From NCBI GenBank assembly GCA_024349245.1, contig JALDNG010000476.1, forward strand, positions 1-64,000: 64,000 nt of DNA, read 5' to 3'. Origin of the DNA: Neodontobutis hainanensis. Lineage: Eukaryota; Chordata; Actinopteri; Gobiiformes; Odontobutidae. Below the pieces are notes generated by a model, which saw nothing but the letters and a program-made list of their open reading frames with translations, did no database searches and was not told the DNA's origin. Both the position numbers and the translations under genes were made by a program. Each line of letters begins with the position of its first letter. The stretch's first letter is position 1. Positions 51,842 through 64,000 of the stretch are shown here, piece after piece.

Positions 51842-52164
51842 CTAACTATTTTTTGAATATTCTAAATTTAAAATTTTGCGTATTCGTGAATCTAAATAAT
51901 TATTTCCTACTTGGTGTTCTCTTAAATATTTATCATATAACTTTTTTGTTAAAAATTTATACTTTGAAAAAATAACTTTCTTTAGTTTAGAGATCTCTTT
52001 AATTACCATTCTGGTTGTTTTTATCAACTTGTTTTATTTTTAGTGAGCTTCTCGACGATCACCAAAAGCGAATCAGAGTATGAGATAACTCATATTTGGA
52101 GGTATATTATTAATTTCTTACAAAATTCTAAAACATATTTTAGAAATTGTGTATTTCCAATCAT
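51842..52164 (-). CDS. tentative small three-exon gene, unrecognised
   Basis: Model on the minus strand: exon 1 52122-52164, exon 2 52029-52088, exon 3 51842-51996, separated by GT-AG introns of 33 nt (GTAAGA...ATGAG) and 32 nt (GTTGAT...TAAAG). The joined frame has 85 codons from an ATG directly preceded by an in-frame TAA, to a TAG. The product is basic and mostly helical in look: MIGNTQFLKYVLEFF, then SDSLLVIVEKLTKNK, then KLYDKYLREHQVGNNYLDSR. Exon 2 is less AT-rich than its flanks. Both joins keep the phase. The introns are longer than the cathepsin ones, and the second donor is weak. I recognise no family, and in such AT-rich DNA a chance model is possible. Confidence 0.3.
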
Positions 52165-52169
52165 CGTTT

Positions 52170-55100
52170 ATTTTTCAGTTTAAGATATCCTGGATCAACT
52201 TAACAGTTATTAATTATAACGATTTTTTCTTCATTAAATTCCTTACTTGTCTTGAAGTGAATGACTGATACTATGTTGGTTATATACAACATTTTTACGT
52301 TTTAACAAAATTTATTGATTATAAATAAACAGATCTAATGTTTAGTGTGTTTGTACTATCTTTCGGCCGATGAATACTGTCAAAAAATTGAAATTTTTTA
52401 TTTATTTCAAAAAAAATTAAGTTAATTATAAAGAAATAAAATTTCCCATTTCTAACATGAATTTAATTAATATTAATCGTTTTAAGTTTAAAAATAAATT
52501 TACAGTTTTCTGCTTCGTTTTCGACTTTTGTTTTTGGTTTTACAAAATATATGATAAAAATTATAAAACACGTTTTCTTGATAAAATGATTGATAATTTA
52601 TTCTCAAATCTGATGTAAACAAAAGATGGTCAGATTTTAGATGAAACAAATAAGACCATGTCAAATCCTAAATGAAAAATAACCTATTTTCTTGATGTCT
52701 GACATGTATAAAGAATGATTTAATATTATCAACAGATTTATTTGATTCGAATAAAAATTTGACAAGAGATCTTTAACAAAAATAAAAAGAAATTTATTTG
52801 AAACCAATTCCATTTTTAAATTATGGTCCATTTATTCAGACTATTTAAATGGAATTCTCCCATATTTTTAATTTTATTCAAATAGTAAAGATAAAGAACT
52901 TATAAAATTCTTATTATTTATTTATTTTATAAAAATAAATTTAAATCTTTCAATTTGAAAATATTTAAACTTTGTGTTTTTTGAATACATATTTTAGTGT
53001 CATTTATCAACGATATCATTCACCGATTTTAATCAGATTAATTTTCCTCAGATTTTTACTTTTCAAAGTTTATAATATAGAACTCGTGAATGAAGTCCAT
53101 GAATTTAAAAACAAGGTAAATTTATCTTGTGTAATTTCAATTGTAAATGGTGGCTATCAAAAATATAATATTGTTTTTGAAAAAGGTGGGACGATTGGTT
53201 GTTGTACAAGAGTATTTGTTTTTAATTTATGCTGGCCTAACCTCACTATGTCAGATTTTAGCATATATTGTGGTTTTACGTTAAATATTACTTAACTGTT
53301 TGACCATTTATCAAATATTTTTAAAGGGAAATAGTTTAATGGTTCAAAACATGTCCTATTATCAAGGTTGACATAAATATAATTACTAACGAATTCATAC
53401 ATATATCTTTAAATATTTTGGGAGGTTGTCCTTTTCATAAAATTTTGATTTTTAATCCTTTCTGAATCAACCCAAAAAACTATATTCGTTTTGTTCTTTT
53501 GCAAATGTACTTTTGTGTTTTTAATACAGGCTATGATTTATTCAATATTCAATTACGAAAACCACCTTAAAACACAAATTTAATTTTAAATATATCTTCT
53601 TCTAAGCGTGTATCATTATATAATATTTTCCACTTATATATTCTTAAAATTTGGAACAAATAAAAATGAATTTCAAATATTTTCACGAATGTGTTCAAAT
53701 ATTTATGATTTAACATTTCAAAGTTCTCATCTTTTAAATGATAGTTAAATGCTTTAAATTGTATTTGAAAATGAATCAATTTTTCTAAATTTCATTAATA
53801 ATAGATCGCACACTTACAGTTGTTAACGGGTTAATTTTTTCATTGATCATTACACAACTCATGTTTCTTGTTAAAAATCGAAACTATTATCGTATATTTT
53901 TGACTAGCTTTGTCTTCCTAATTTGAGTGATTGATATTTGTTAATAATGATTGGTGAAGCAGTTAATTAATTTATGATTTAATTTTTTTTATTTTTTAAA
54001 CAGTAATTGTTTGAAATGTTTGGAATTTATGAAATTTTTGAGGGTAAAATATCATTAACTTATGGCGGATAAATCAAGCCAAAATACATGACGAACATTT
54101 CAAATAATTCAGATGCATTATTTTATCTTAATTAATTTACTGACACATGTCTCAGTTGATATCAAAGTACAAATAGCTTTTCAAATGATTTAAAACCTGT
54201 TTTAAAACCGATTAAATTATTAATACCAATAAAAGAACGATCAAGCTGTACATTAACAGTTTAAAAAGCAAAAATATAATATTTATATTTAAGATTTCCC
54301 TTTTATTTTAACATTTTCTTATAATATATGACAAATATATTTTACATTTTATTATTTAACATGCCATTGGCGGATAACCACCATTTACATGATTTTTATG
54401 ATTATTTTTGTGATGTGTTATTTGCAATGAAAAAAACTCAAAGATTTGTTAATCTTCCCTCACTTCATTCGTATTACGAATTTGTGAATTTACTAAAAAT
54501 TATATACGTTTTTAAACTTTTGACAAGAACACTCGCCTTTAAAAACATCGTCTAAAGAATACCGAATGCCAGTGATTACCAATCACCTTTGAATTAAATC
54601 ACATAAATAACACAATTATTTGATAAAATTTTTCTTAAACCTTATAAATGTGAACAACTCGCAAGACACACAAGAATTGAAAATTCTATCGTTATGAACA
54701 TCAGCAAATGTTTTCAATCATGTCTCTAATTTTCTCAATAACCTCATCAATTTCTCAACTATATAAAATCCATTCAAATGATTCATAAAAAATGTTTCAT
54801 TTAAATATCACAAGTCAAATAATTTTTAGAATTTAGCTTATTTTTCCCTTGAATCTAAAGGATATATTTACGAGCAAGCCTTACTCTTTTCATTTACGAC
54901 AAAACTTTAAATATAATATTTCCCTAAATATGAAAGATAGAAAACAACAATTTTTCCTTGATGATCAAACACGAAACGAAGTTTGGTTAAATATCAAAGG
55001 AACTCTTTAAAAAATAAAAATTTGAGAGAACAAAAGGTTAAAAAGTAAAATCTTAAAAAAAGCATTTTGTAAATTCGAACGTTCTTTGTGAAATTTAAAC

Positions 55101-58100
55101 ACTCCTGCTTGTCGCCCATATCACAAAAATATCAAATAAATTTAATATTTAATAAAATAGTTATGAAAAATATTGTTAACACAAGTTTCTTACTCAAGAC
55201 GTAGCATAAGACAGCATAATATCTTTTAAAATCCACAGAATACCTTCTATCAATTAAATAACCAAGCTAAAACCATGATCAACTTTTTCTAAGAAGAAAC
55301 ATAATTAATTTATATTTTCTGAAAATTACTTCATTTATCAAATTATTTCACATTTCTGAAAACTTCCTTTTTACATTGTTCAAAATTAATAACGTTTTAA
55401 CCCAGAAAAGGTTTTGATAAACAAAATATGCCTTCGTCGAGAGTTTCAGAAAAGTGAACGCTTACTGAAGGATATCAAACATGATAAGTTATGAATCGTA
55501 AAAAATATTTCAGATTAACAAAAAAACACCATAAATATTCATATGAAAGTAAATGCAGTCTTTGTTGAACAAAAACAGTGATTATCGACATGAATGCTAT
55601 TTTGTCAAATACGTTGAATGAAGAAATCAATATTATTTGAAAGGTTAGGATTTTCATTGGTCTCTGAAATCATAATGACTTTCTTTGACCTTAATTTCAG
55701 TGACCATTTAAATAATTGCAAAATATCAAATTTGTCCAATTAAAACAAGGGAATTTTTAGAACATAATTTGGAATGTTTTATGTAATTTATTGAAATTAG
55801 AGATGCATATAAATTTTAAAATATTCTTTACAATACAAAAACGTAAAAGTATCCCATGTTTATCTTAAGTTCTCTAAATTAGAAAAACTATCTCAATTAA
55901 ATGGAATACAGCATGAAATAATAAAAACCTCCAGATTCATAACAGTTGTCAGGTTTAATTCTTGTATAAATTCTGATATTCATTCAGAGAATAAAGTTAA
56001 TGATACTTAAATTAGCATTGAGATAAAAATTATTGAAATTTAATGTTCTCAAAATTTTTCATCCCACATATTCACGATAGTATAAAATTTTAATTGATTT
56101 GTTATCATTATCTATATATAATCAAATTCGAGTAATTTGCAATTTATATCTTATCATATTTAGGGACATTCATAATTTATCACTTAATTAAATGTACTAT
56201 AAAAATTTCTTACTATTTTTGAAATAAAAACATTTTGTGAAGAAATTTACGGGTGTTAGCTGCTCGTTAATTGAAGGAAAAATTTATTTACTGAAAATGG
56301 TATTATCCTTTTTTTGATCAAAAATATGCATCTGATTTAAAGTTAAATTTCTTCCACAATCCCATTCTTATCAACTGAAAGAAGGGAAATATCCAAAGTT
56401 ATTTTTTTTACAAATAATGAGAATTCTAAATTATTGGAACTAACTCGTATGAAATTCAAGATGTGTGATATTCATTCTAGTTAAAACTTAGAGCGTGGAC
56501 TTTTTAATTCAATTTGAAAATTTTGTTATCCATATTTTAAGGTAACATGGAGAGTTCAAAAATGTTTCGTTTGAAAAAACTAAGACTAATTCTTTTAAAA
56601 AGTACTTAAAACATATTAGATAGTTTTAATTTTCAATAAAATGAGATCAGTTAAAAAATAGTCACCATACGGCGATCCTCGTTTTATAAATTATACGAAT
56701 TTCCAATAAAAGCACATCAAATTTGAATTTTTAAGGTCATTCTTAAAGATTAAATATCAAAATTAATTTAAAAACAAATTCATCCATAATTTTGAAAAAT
56801 ATTTTAATTAAATCATCATATTACATACGTATATCAAATTTTTATTAACTAGAGTGAAAAAATGTGTATTATATCATAAGGTGATACTCTCTATTCATGA
56901 CCTTTCTAAAAATTTAAATTTGTTGACACTTAGACAACCGTTACGTAATGTTAGCAGACTATTTATTCACTCGAGGAAATAATTGATTGGATTTTGGCGT
57001 TTTAACATCGTATTTTATTTTAAAAACTCTTCAAATTTTAGAAACAACTGTAAAGTTAACAAAAATCTTTTCCAATAAAAAGTGGAAATTTTGCATGTAC
57101 TACCCCCAGAAATAAATGGAAGAATAAAATTATCGCTTTTAATTTTTTAATGAATTTTTAAACCAAAAAATTACAATTTTGGTTTTTATCAGAATAAAGT
57201 ATATTACATTTGACATTGTTACCTAGTTTAATGTGAGGATGATCTACAAAACATTCAACGTTTTCAGTATAAAAGAATCAAGAACTTTAAGAAATTGTTA
57301 ATTTTGAACATTTCCAGATTCTTAAGCATATGAATGTTTTGTTAAAAGTTTTATATTACGCATGTCAAATGTCGTTTTTGGATGAAAACTTACATTTTTA
57401 ATTTAAAATGTCTTTTGAAAACTGGAAACACAGAATTTTATGTATTTAATTCCATTTAAATTAAATCTTTTAATTTTCGAAATTTGTGAGATTTTAATTT
57501 TATCTGAATTTTTAAAGTGTACATTTTCTTCATTGAGAAGGTATTTAAAATACTTTCATGTTTTAAGAACTATAAGTTAAGCTCTAACAGAAACTTTACC
57601 TGAAAGAGTATGTTTTCGTTAATTAAAAACGTATATTTAGCATTTTATTAATAGTTCATTAAGTATCATAATTTTCTTTCAAAGCAGAATGGCCAAATGA
57701 ATTCTTCAAAGAGGAAAAAATAAGATTTAACAAATATTTAGAGGATAAAAATCTCAAAAAATAAACTTACATCGATACAAACGTCATATGTGTTTATTAA
57801 TAAAGCAGATAAATTCGGAGTTGGAAAGAAGAGTGGAGAATATATCGGGAAAAGTTTGGTATTTTTAAATCTTGCTTTTAACACATGAAAACTGAAAATT
57901 TATCAATAGCGATATTAGACAAGTTTTCAATGTACCAGGAATGAGGAGAAAATGATCTCTTTCAGCCAATCACCAGAAAATAATACAACGGATTTTTGAG
58001 GAATAGATAATTTTATGTGAATTAATGTAAAGTAAGCTTATTTATGTTGAAAAAAAGCAGTTTTGAAAGGGATTAGTCGTATTTATACGCAACTCATATC

Positions 58101-58330
58101 CAAGTGGTGAGAAAGCATTTTGAAAAAGCTCAAAATAATCGTGAATGTTATTCTTGTGGTAATAATATAAAAGTGTCTTTTATTATGCATGAAAAATTAG
58201 ATTCACTTTTTACAGAAACCTGTGATAAACTGATCTGAGGAAATTTTTCGGATTTATATTAAAATTAAGGCTTTTCTTATTCATGATGAGAAAGTTATCA
58301 TGTCTTTAAAGTGAATCATGACGTATTGAA
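52170..58330. other. 6 kb AT-rich stretch, no supported gene
   Basis: Mostly closed frames. Two plus-strand open segments are worth noting without being called genes. The first, 52972-53295 (107 codons, no ATG), has NLSC, IYCGF and three N-glycosylation sequons, as in an extracellular domain. The second is 54361-54555, an ATG-led 64-codon frame beginning MPLADNHHLHDFYDYFCD. Neither has a known motif. The rest holds nothing I can support. Confidence 0.4.
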
Positions 58331-58335
58331 GTATA

Positions 58336-58520
58336 TGCCAGAAAAGAAGGAAGCAGCGCTGATTTTTCAAACTGGTTGATCACTGACGAGCAATCGATGG
58401 GTCGTTGGTTCCATTCCGGTGGGTTCATCTCTTTGCAACATTGAATATCGATAAAAGTGGTCGTTTGAGAGGTTTTCGTATAAATACTTAAATCCAATCC
58501 TAGTAGTGTTAAAATCAAAT
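58336..58520 (+). mobile_element. tRNA-derived SINE, copy C
   Basis: The tRNA-like head has an A-box-like CAAACTGGTTGATCACTG near 58367, an anticodon-arm-like CTGACGAGCAATCGATGG, and then GGGTCGTTGGTTCCATTCC near 58399, where GGTTCCATTCC stands for the B-box consensus GGTTCGATTCC. The tail CATCTCTTTGCAACATTGAA matches those of copies A and B. The 5' word TGCCAG is at 58336. This is the best preserved tRNA half of the three copies, but mismatches in the stems argue against a live tRNA gene. Minus-strand open frames at 58306-58684 cross it and are regarded as shadows. The 3' limit is approximate. Confidence 0.6.
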
Positions 58521-58524
58521 TTTA

Positions 58525-59265
58525 TACCCAAAAGATTATGAGCAACGTGTTCATTAAAAACAGTCTTCAAACTAATATTTGTGAATCTTTTAAAATTAAA
58601 TTTTTGATCAAGGAAAAATATAAACATGTGTGTATGTAGAATGAAAATAAACTTTTTATTTTGATTTTTCAGAACTAAATTCATGTTTAATTTTAAAACA
58701 TATTTTCAATGTATTTAGATATGTAATATTAAATTTAGATATATTTGTGATATTATTCTACTTTGTAAATTCTGTTAATTAACTCAATTATTCATTTATT
58801 GTCTTTGTTTTAGGCAATGATAACGATTTTAAAACTTCAGAGTTTGATTTATTTTATAATGAGTATCTACGATTCACTCTTGTTGCAAAATAGTGCGCAG
58901 TCTTTTTTAACTGATAAATATTTTTGAAAAGTTTCTCATGATTGCTCAAAAATTCCAGATTGAATGATATCTGTGACCATTTTTGAAAAAAACTTCCCTA
59001 AATTAAAATAGATAAAAATAATCACGAAATGCTTCCATCCCACATGAATAAATAAGAAAGTCATAACTGAAATTTTTATGAATTATAGCTTGATAAAAAT
59101 AACTGAAATGATCGTTATTAAATTTTGTAAATTCGTCTAATTTTAACATCTGAGAGAAAGTTTGTGCATATTCACTATTTTAAAATATAGTTTCAGTTAA
59201 GAACTGGTCCTGACATTATTATATTTTCTCATAAACTAATAATTATATGTTTTTAAGAAAATTTA
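58525..59265. other. AT-rich non-coding stretch
   Basis: No supported gene, repeat or RNA feature. Confidence 0.45.
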
Positions 59266-59269
59266 TTGA

Positions 59270-59600
59270 TCAGGATAGGTCGAGCGGGTACGAACATCGT
59301 TAAAATGGAGATAATATGTATTTACTTCTCTAAACAGACCCCTCCCTAAGCTTATCCACTTCCAGTATGGCTATTGTCTAGGTTTGTCAAATATCAGATT
59401 TTGTGATATTTTCCTCTAAAATAATTTCCACGTTTTATTTACCAGATCGGACGACAGGATCGTTACTGCACTGGTTACTTGAGAAACAGCCGCGCTCGAT
59501 TTCAAAGACCTAAGGCTTAAGAGGATCGAACTCCTCCCCTGATTGAAATACCTCAGGAAGGTCGCTGTAAATCTGGCGCCATTTAAATATGTGTTTTTCA
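59270..59600. other. unassigned GC-elevated island
   Basis: About 330 bp with GC well above the flanks, highest at 59440-59580. The minus strand has a readable stretch, FKWRQIYSDLPEVFQSGEEF then DPLKP and, after one stop, VFEIERGCFSSNQCSNDPVV, with no family I recognise. It also contains a 5-bp hairpin around a B-box-like word read on the minus strand (GAGTTCGATCCTC near 59520), without an A box at tRNA distance. A broken transposon ORF, or part of a gene with short introns, would both fit. Confidence 0.3.
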
Positions 59601-59604
59601 GATT

Positions 59605-62600
59605 TTGAAGGTTAACGAAGTTTTCCTGTTTTATTCTAAGGAAACATAAAATTAGGTTGTCTTCTACATCGTATTTGGCAATTTAAAATTGGTATATTTG
59701 AATGAAGCGAGCATTCTTAAATCTATATTAGAGATAAAGACATTTTGGAAAATAAAAGGCGCGTATAACCTTTATTTTTCAAGGAACTACTATTTTGACA
59801 TTCCTTACCAAATATATTTTCATGAAATTACCTCAACAAAAAATTATTTCCTTGTGAAACTGGAAAATTTTCACGCCATTCCAACGAATGGAGAAGATTA
59901 AAATGGCTTTTATATGTATATTAATTGTTCAAACATCGGTTTCCTCGTTTAAATTATCCTTTGAATTATAGGTTAACCATCTCTTAAATAGTAATCTTTA
60001 CGGTGTCTTCTTTTAACCACACAAAATAGAACGAGGAATTTCTGAGAATATTCACAATTCGTACATCAAGTTATTATTGTGAATTAATACACGATGTTCA
60101 TTTATCTCATTAAATTTTTTTAATTTATTTGATGATTGGCTAAAAATTATCTCTTTTATTCTTCATTGCGTAACACAATGTGAAAATAATATTTTTGTAT
60201 TAATTATTAAATCAGAGCTGAACTAGTTAGATTAAGCTATTTATATGCTCATATCTGATAACTTCGTGAAAGGGTGAATTAAAGGAAAAGAAATTCGAAA
60301 TGTTTATTTCAAAATTATAAAACACGATAATATTTTGGAACTTCACATATATTTGAGCCGAAAGTTATTATGAGATAAGATAAATTGTCTTACAAAATAA
60401 TCATAATTCTTCCGGAATTACTTGTGGTGGCGTGAACGTCATTCAAAACTCCGATCAAGCGCAGACTAACAAGTTTGTATAAAATGAATGAGAGTGTACA
60501 GAGAGAATGCTCTAAATGATAAAAATTTCCACTAATTTTTACTTCAATATATAAGCACTATTGAAACTATTCATATATTTTCAAAAATTTATATCTACGA
60601 AAAGATGAAATCAGGATTAAAATCATTTGTGTCTTTCGATTTTAAACTATAAAACAAAGATCAGATCTTAAATTACAAATAAAGCTTTTGCTTATATTTT
60701 CTGAGGACAATTTGTGAATTATTTTTCATGGTTTTAAATAAGAATAACAAAAGATAATGAATATAAATAATTAGGTTTTCTTCTTGGTTCATTTTTTGAC
60801 TTAGTAATGATGTAATCCTCATCAACGCATCAATTTTTAATGGCGGGATTTATGATTTTTCTTCCTGGAAAGAATTCCCAAGAAAGCGCCAAAATTAATT
60901 TTACAGTCAAGTGATGATAATTTTTATTAAATAAAATGCGAAAATGGGCATTATTAAGATTCTTTACCTTGGCTATCTATGATTTTCAGTGCTAACCTGA
61001 ATCATTTTCAAAAAACCGATAAACTACTCCAAACAATGGCGGTTCTAAAAACACTTTTTGACAAAAATTTTAATTTTATAAATAATAAATATCCCTAAAT
61101 TAAAAGTATATGTTGATCTTTCAAAAATATTCCTGATAAATCGTCAAATTATACCAACACTGTTTCATTGTTTTTCACATTTAGATAAAACAAATTTATT
61201 TAGTCTCACTGATGCTAAATTAAATTTCAAAATAAAATTATTTACACTGCTAAAAGAATTCATCAAAGGTAAGATGATATTTTGATTGGTGCATCTCTAT
61301 TGATGGAAGTAATCATAGGTTTTAACATTGAAACTCATATCAGGGATTTTTGATTTCCAGCATTACTGTAATTTAAACTGTTAATTAAATTAAGCAAGAT
61401 GAACTCAGATTTTATGAATTACGTCCTAAATTCCGAGTGTGTCTCATTATGTAAGTAAATAATATTTTTGCTTCATTTAGCATGATTTGATGTTTTATTG
61501 TTGAAAAATTATAACCAATTGATTTCATAGTATTACTCGTGTGAAACTCGTTCACAAGTTTAATGCGCAAGTTAAAATATGATTTATAAAACATTCATAA
61601 GTTTCCGATTCGCAAAAGTTAATGTCACTCATTTTTTAAAAATTCAAACATCGTAGCCTGAGGGTCGTATGTTTCAAAATAAATTTTCATAACTCATTTT
61701 TGTTTGAGAAGATAACTGCCATCAATGACTTATGACTAAAATCTTAATGAAAATCAAATTATGATCCGTATAATTTTTTGATAATGCATCTATAAAGGAT
61801 TCAAATGTTTTTAACTGAATCATTTTAACAAAAACAATGAACCTTGGAACAAATAAAATGTGATTTAAAAGATCTTTATTATCTGAAAACAAAATTAGAT
61901 GGTAACGTGATTTAACAAATTCTGATACGCCCTAAACAAGATCTTCATTTATTAAAATATAGGTATCAAATATCAATTTTAACATTGTGATTTCGCTGCC
62001 AACTGTTTCAAGGTACAAAAGGAGAAACTGAACTGTTTTCAGTTGACTTTACTTCGTTAAACTTCGGTATCATCAGAATAATTTATATTCCGTTAAATTG
62101 AGAAGTTTTTTAATCGTATAATCGTAGCGTTTGGTGAACCAACGATTAAATATACAATAAAAATCTCAAAAAAAGCTGTGAAGGAATCAATTTAACATAA
62201 TCTTTGATTTTTTCATCAAATTTTATTTTGAGATATATGGGTAAATAGAAGATTCATTGTGTTTTTTGGCGTCAGTAAAAGTTTTGAAATGCTTTACAAT
62301 AACTTTTAGCGAGGTAATGAATGTTAAAGCAAAACTCTTTAAACTTTATAAAGTATAAATGTTCAACTTTAATGCAATGTTTAAATAACACCTTATAAAT
62401 TCATTCATTTTCAAAATAGTTGAATGATTATTTTTATGAGAGTGAATTTCCACTCATGCTCATACTTTGATCAAATAGTTTGAAGTTGGTGAACTTAAAA
62501 TCGTATTTTAATTTAACATTTTCTTGTCTCGAGTTTCACAGATTTTTAATACAGAGCCTGTAATGTTTCATTTCTATTCCTTGAATTGAATCGCTACAGA

Positions 62601-64000
62601 GTTTACACTCTTAAAAACAGAAATATGTGTTGAAAGATGGAATTAAGTCATGAAACGTATAGTTTAACATTCGTAGTAATTTTGTATCTGGTGTTCGAAC
62701 CATACATAATAAAGTCACGCTAACTCTAGATATGCTTTAAATTTATATCCTTTCATAATATCATGAACAACACTTTTTCGAGAGGATTGTTCCACTTCTA
62801 AAGATTTTTAAAAACAAAAGAAAATGGGATAACTAACTCAATAAATATTGTTTAACTAGGATCAACATATTTTATGGTTTTAAACGAATTTCAAATTTCC
62901 GCAGAATTTGAATTATTAATTTTATTCAAATGGCGATATCTCTCAAACAATTGAAACGCGAATTCCTAACGTAAGAATTAAAAATTAATAAAAATCTGTT
63001 ATTATTTGATTCATTGTGTGTTGATAATTTTCATGAAAATTAATTATATATGTAAAGAATTGATCGAAATAAAGGTAAACTCTGTATATGCACAAACGAG
63101 TGTTGTGTAATTCTAAATGTATGGTAAAGTTTGTGAATGTTGAAAATTAAAACCGACAATTAAAGATAAAAAGATTTTTGCAATTATAAGTTAAACGTTA
63201 AATTTTTCGTTTCGCTCAAGGTTCAACGAATAAAAATATTGTCATATTACGAGTGAGCCTAATTTTTCCTACTATATTCGACATAAGAACAGGATAAGAA
63301 AGGAATTTTATCTTCATCATTTTAAAGGTGAATAAATGTGATTTGTCGATCAAATTTGAAAATTTACTTCCGACTTCATAATTGTTATATATGGCATAAT
63401 GCCAAATTTTAGTGCTAAAATTTATCCAAAATGATGTTGATTATGGATTCTGAACTTTTCGGGATAATTTACAGCTGTATCTGCATCTAAACATTAAATT
63501 AAAATTTATTATATGCCCTCTTTTCATAACTTAATTAACAATTTAATTTAAGTTTGATGATTTCAGTTATTTTTGCATCTTTTGAATTTTATACAAAGTT
63601 CTATGCAATGAGTTATTGACATTTTTTGTTTAACGTTATCCTATAAATATTGATGATAAAAGAGGTGTAGGCTCTTTAAATGATTCGAAGTTCATCCCCT
63701 TACAACCTACAATATGACAATCATGCTTCAATGACATGTATTTTTTGCGTAAATTCAATTTTTGTTCAGTTGGTGATTTTATGTGGATTAAAGTTCACAA
63801 TGAGCAGTCTAAATTTTTCAAAGTATATATTTACGAGACAAAGTGGTTTATATTTTTCATCAAATAAAAAAATAGTTTGAGTTGAATTTCACAAAATATT
63901 GTTAGATGCTAAAAAGAATGACAATTTTAGAGTTTTAAATTGATAAAAACGTAATATTTAACAGATTAAATGGCCATTTAATAGAGGAACGACGGCTAAA
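59605..64000. other. AT-rich non-coding stretch to the window edge
   Basis: No supported gene. The plus-strand frame at 59689-59901 (71 codons, no ATG at the start) and 63680-63880 (ATG-led, 66 codons) lack motifs. A short GC-richer patch lies near 60420-60520. Nothing can be assigned. Confidence 0.45.

Noticed and set aside
58367..58684. 105-codon minus-strand frame
   Set aside because: Its distinctive C-terminal part is antisense to a tRNA-derived SINE; no ATG-led, conserved product can be argued.
59505..59560. B-box-like GAGTTCGATCC on the minus strand
   Set aside because: No A box 30-60 bp upstream and no cloverleaf can be drawn; it is a small hairpin only.
1..64000. CRISPR arrays, prokaryotic operons, prophage or plasmid features
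   Set aside because: No regularly spaced repeats were seen and the gene content and introns are eukaryotic; bacterial-style signals such as ribosome binding sites do not apply.

Overview
The window looks like nuclear DNA of a small-genome animal, probably parasitic. It is strongly AT-rich (about three quarters A+T by eye), uses the standard code, and carries a golgi glycosyltransferase of family 31 and a secretory cathepsin L-type protease. It also holds relics of Ty3/gypsy, Tc1/IS630-like and possibly hAT elements and a tRNA-derived SINE family. The most telling sign is the cathepsin gene, which is cut by four GT-AG introns of only 22, 23, 24 and 24 nt. As I recall, introns this short are described in dicyemid mesozoans. 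Dicyemid is therefore my best guess, with orthonectids, myxozoans or another reduced parasite as alternatives; a search is needed to settle it.

Layout. 1-210: possible hAT transposase relic. 4500-5452 (minus): near full-length dead Tc1/IS630-like transposase. 10249-10620: two adjacent copies of a tRNA-derived SINE. 13023-14084 (minus): intact single-exon beta-1,3-galactosyltransferase-like gene. 16850-17330 (minus): second, different Tc1/IS630-like relic, followed by an unassigned possible coding island (17340-18170). 19440-20060: unassigned GC-elevated island. 29140-30200 and 39545-40560: two diverged collinear copies of an unrecognised repeat of about 1 kb. 31762-34540 (minus): 3'-truncated Ty3/gypsy retrotransposon with gag, protease, reverse transcriptase and RNase H, all broken. 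48635-49693 (minus): intact five-exon cathepsin L-like gene. 51842-52164 (minus): tentative small three-exon gene. 58336-58520: third SINE copy. 59270-59600: unassigned GC-elevated island.

The rest, including two stretches of about 6 to 9 kb (20.1-29.1 kb, 52.2-58.3 kb), is AT-rich sequence full of stops in all frames, and I see little in it. The two sound genes both act in the secretory route: a type II membrane transferase of the Golgi and a secreted or lysosomal protease. Nothing else links them, and they lie 34.5 kb apart. No CRISPR, rRNA or intact tRNA gene was found. Most sequence that rises above the AT background turned out to be mobile-element relic or gene, so the remaining unassigned islands are the best places to look for further short-intron genes or old transposons.
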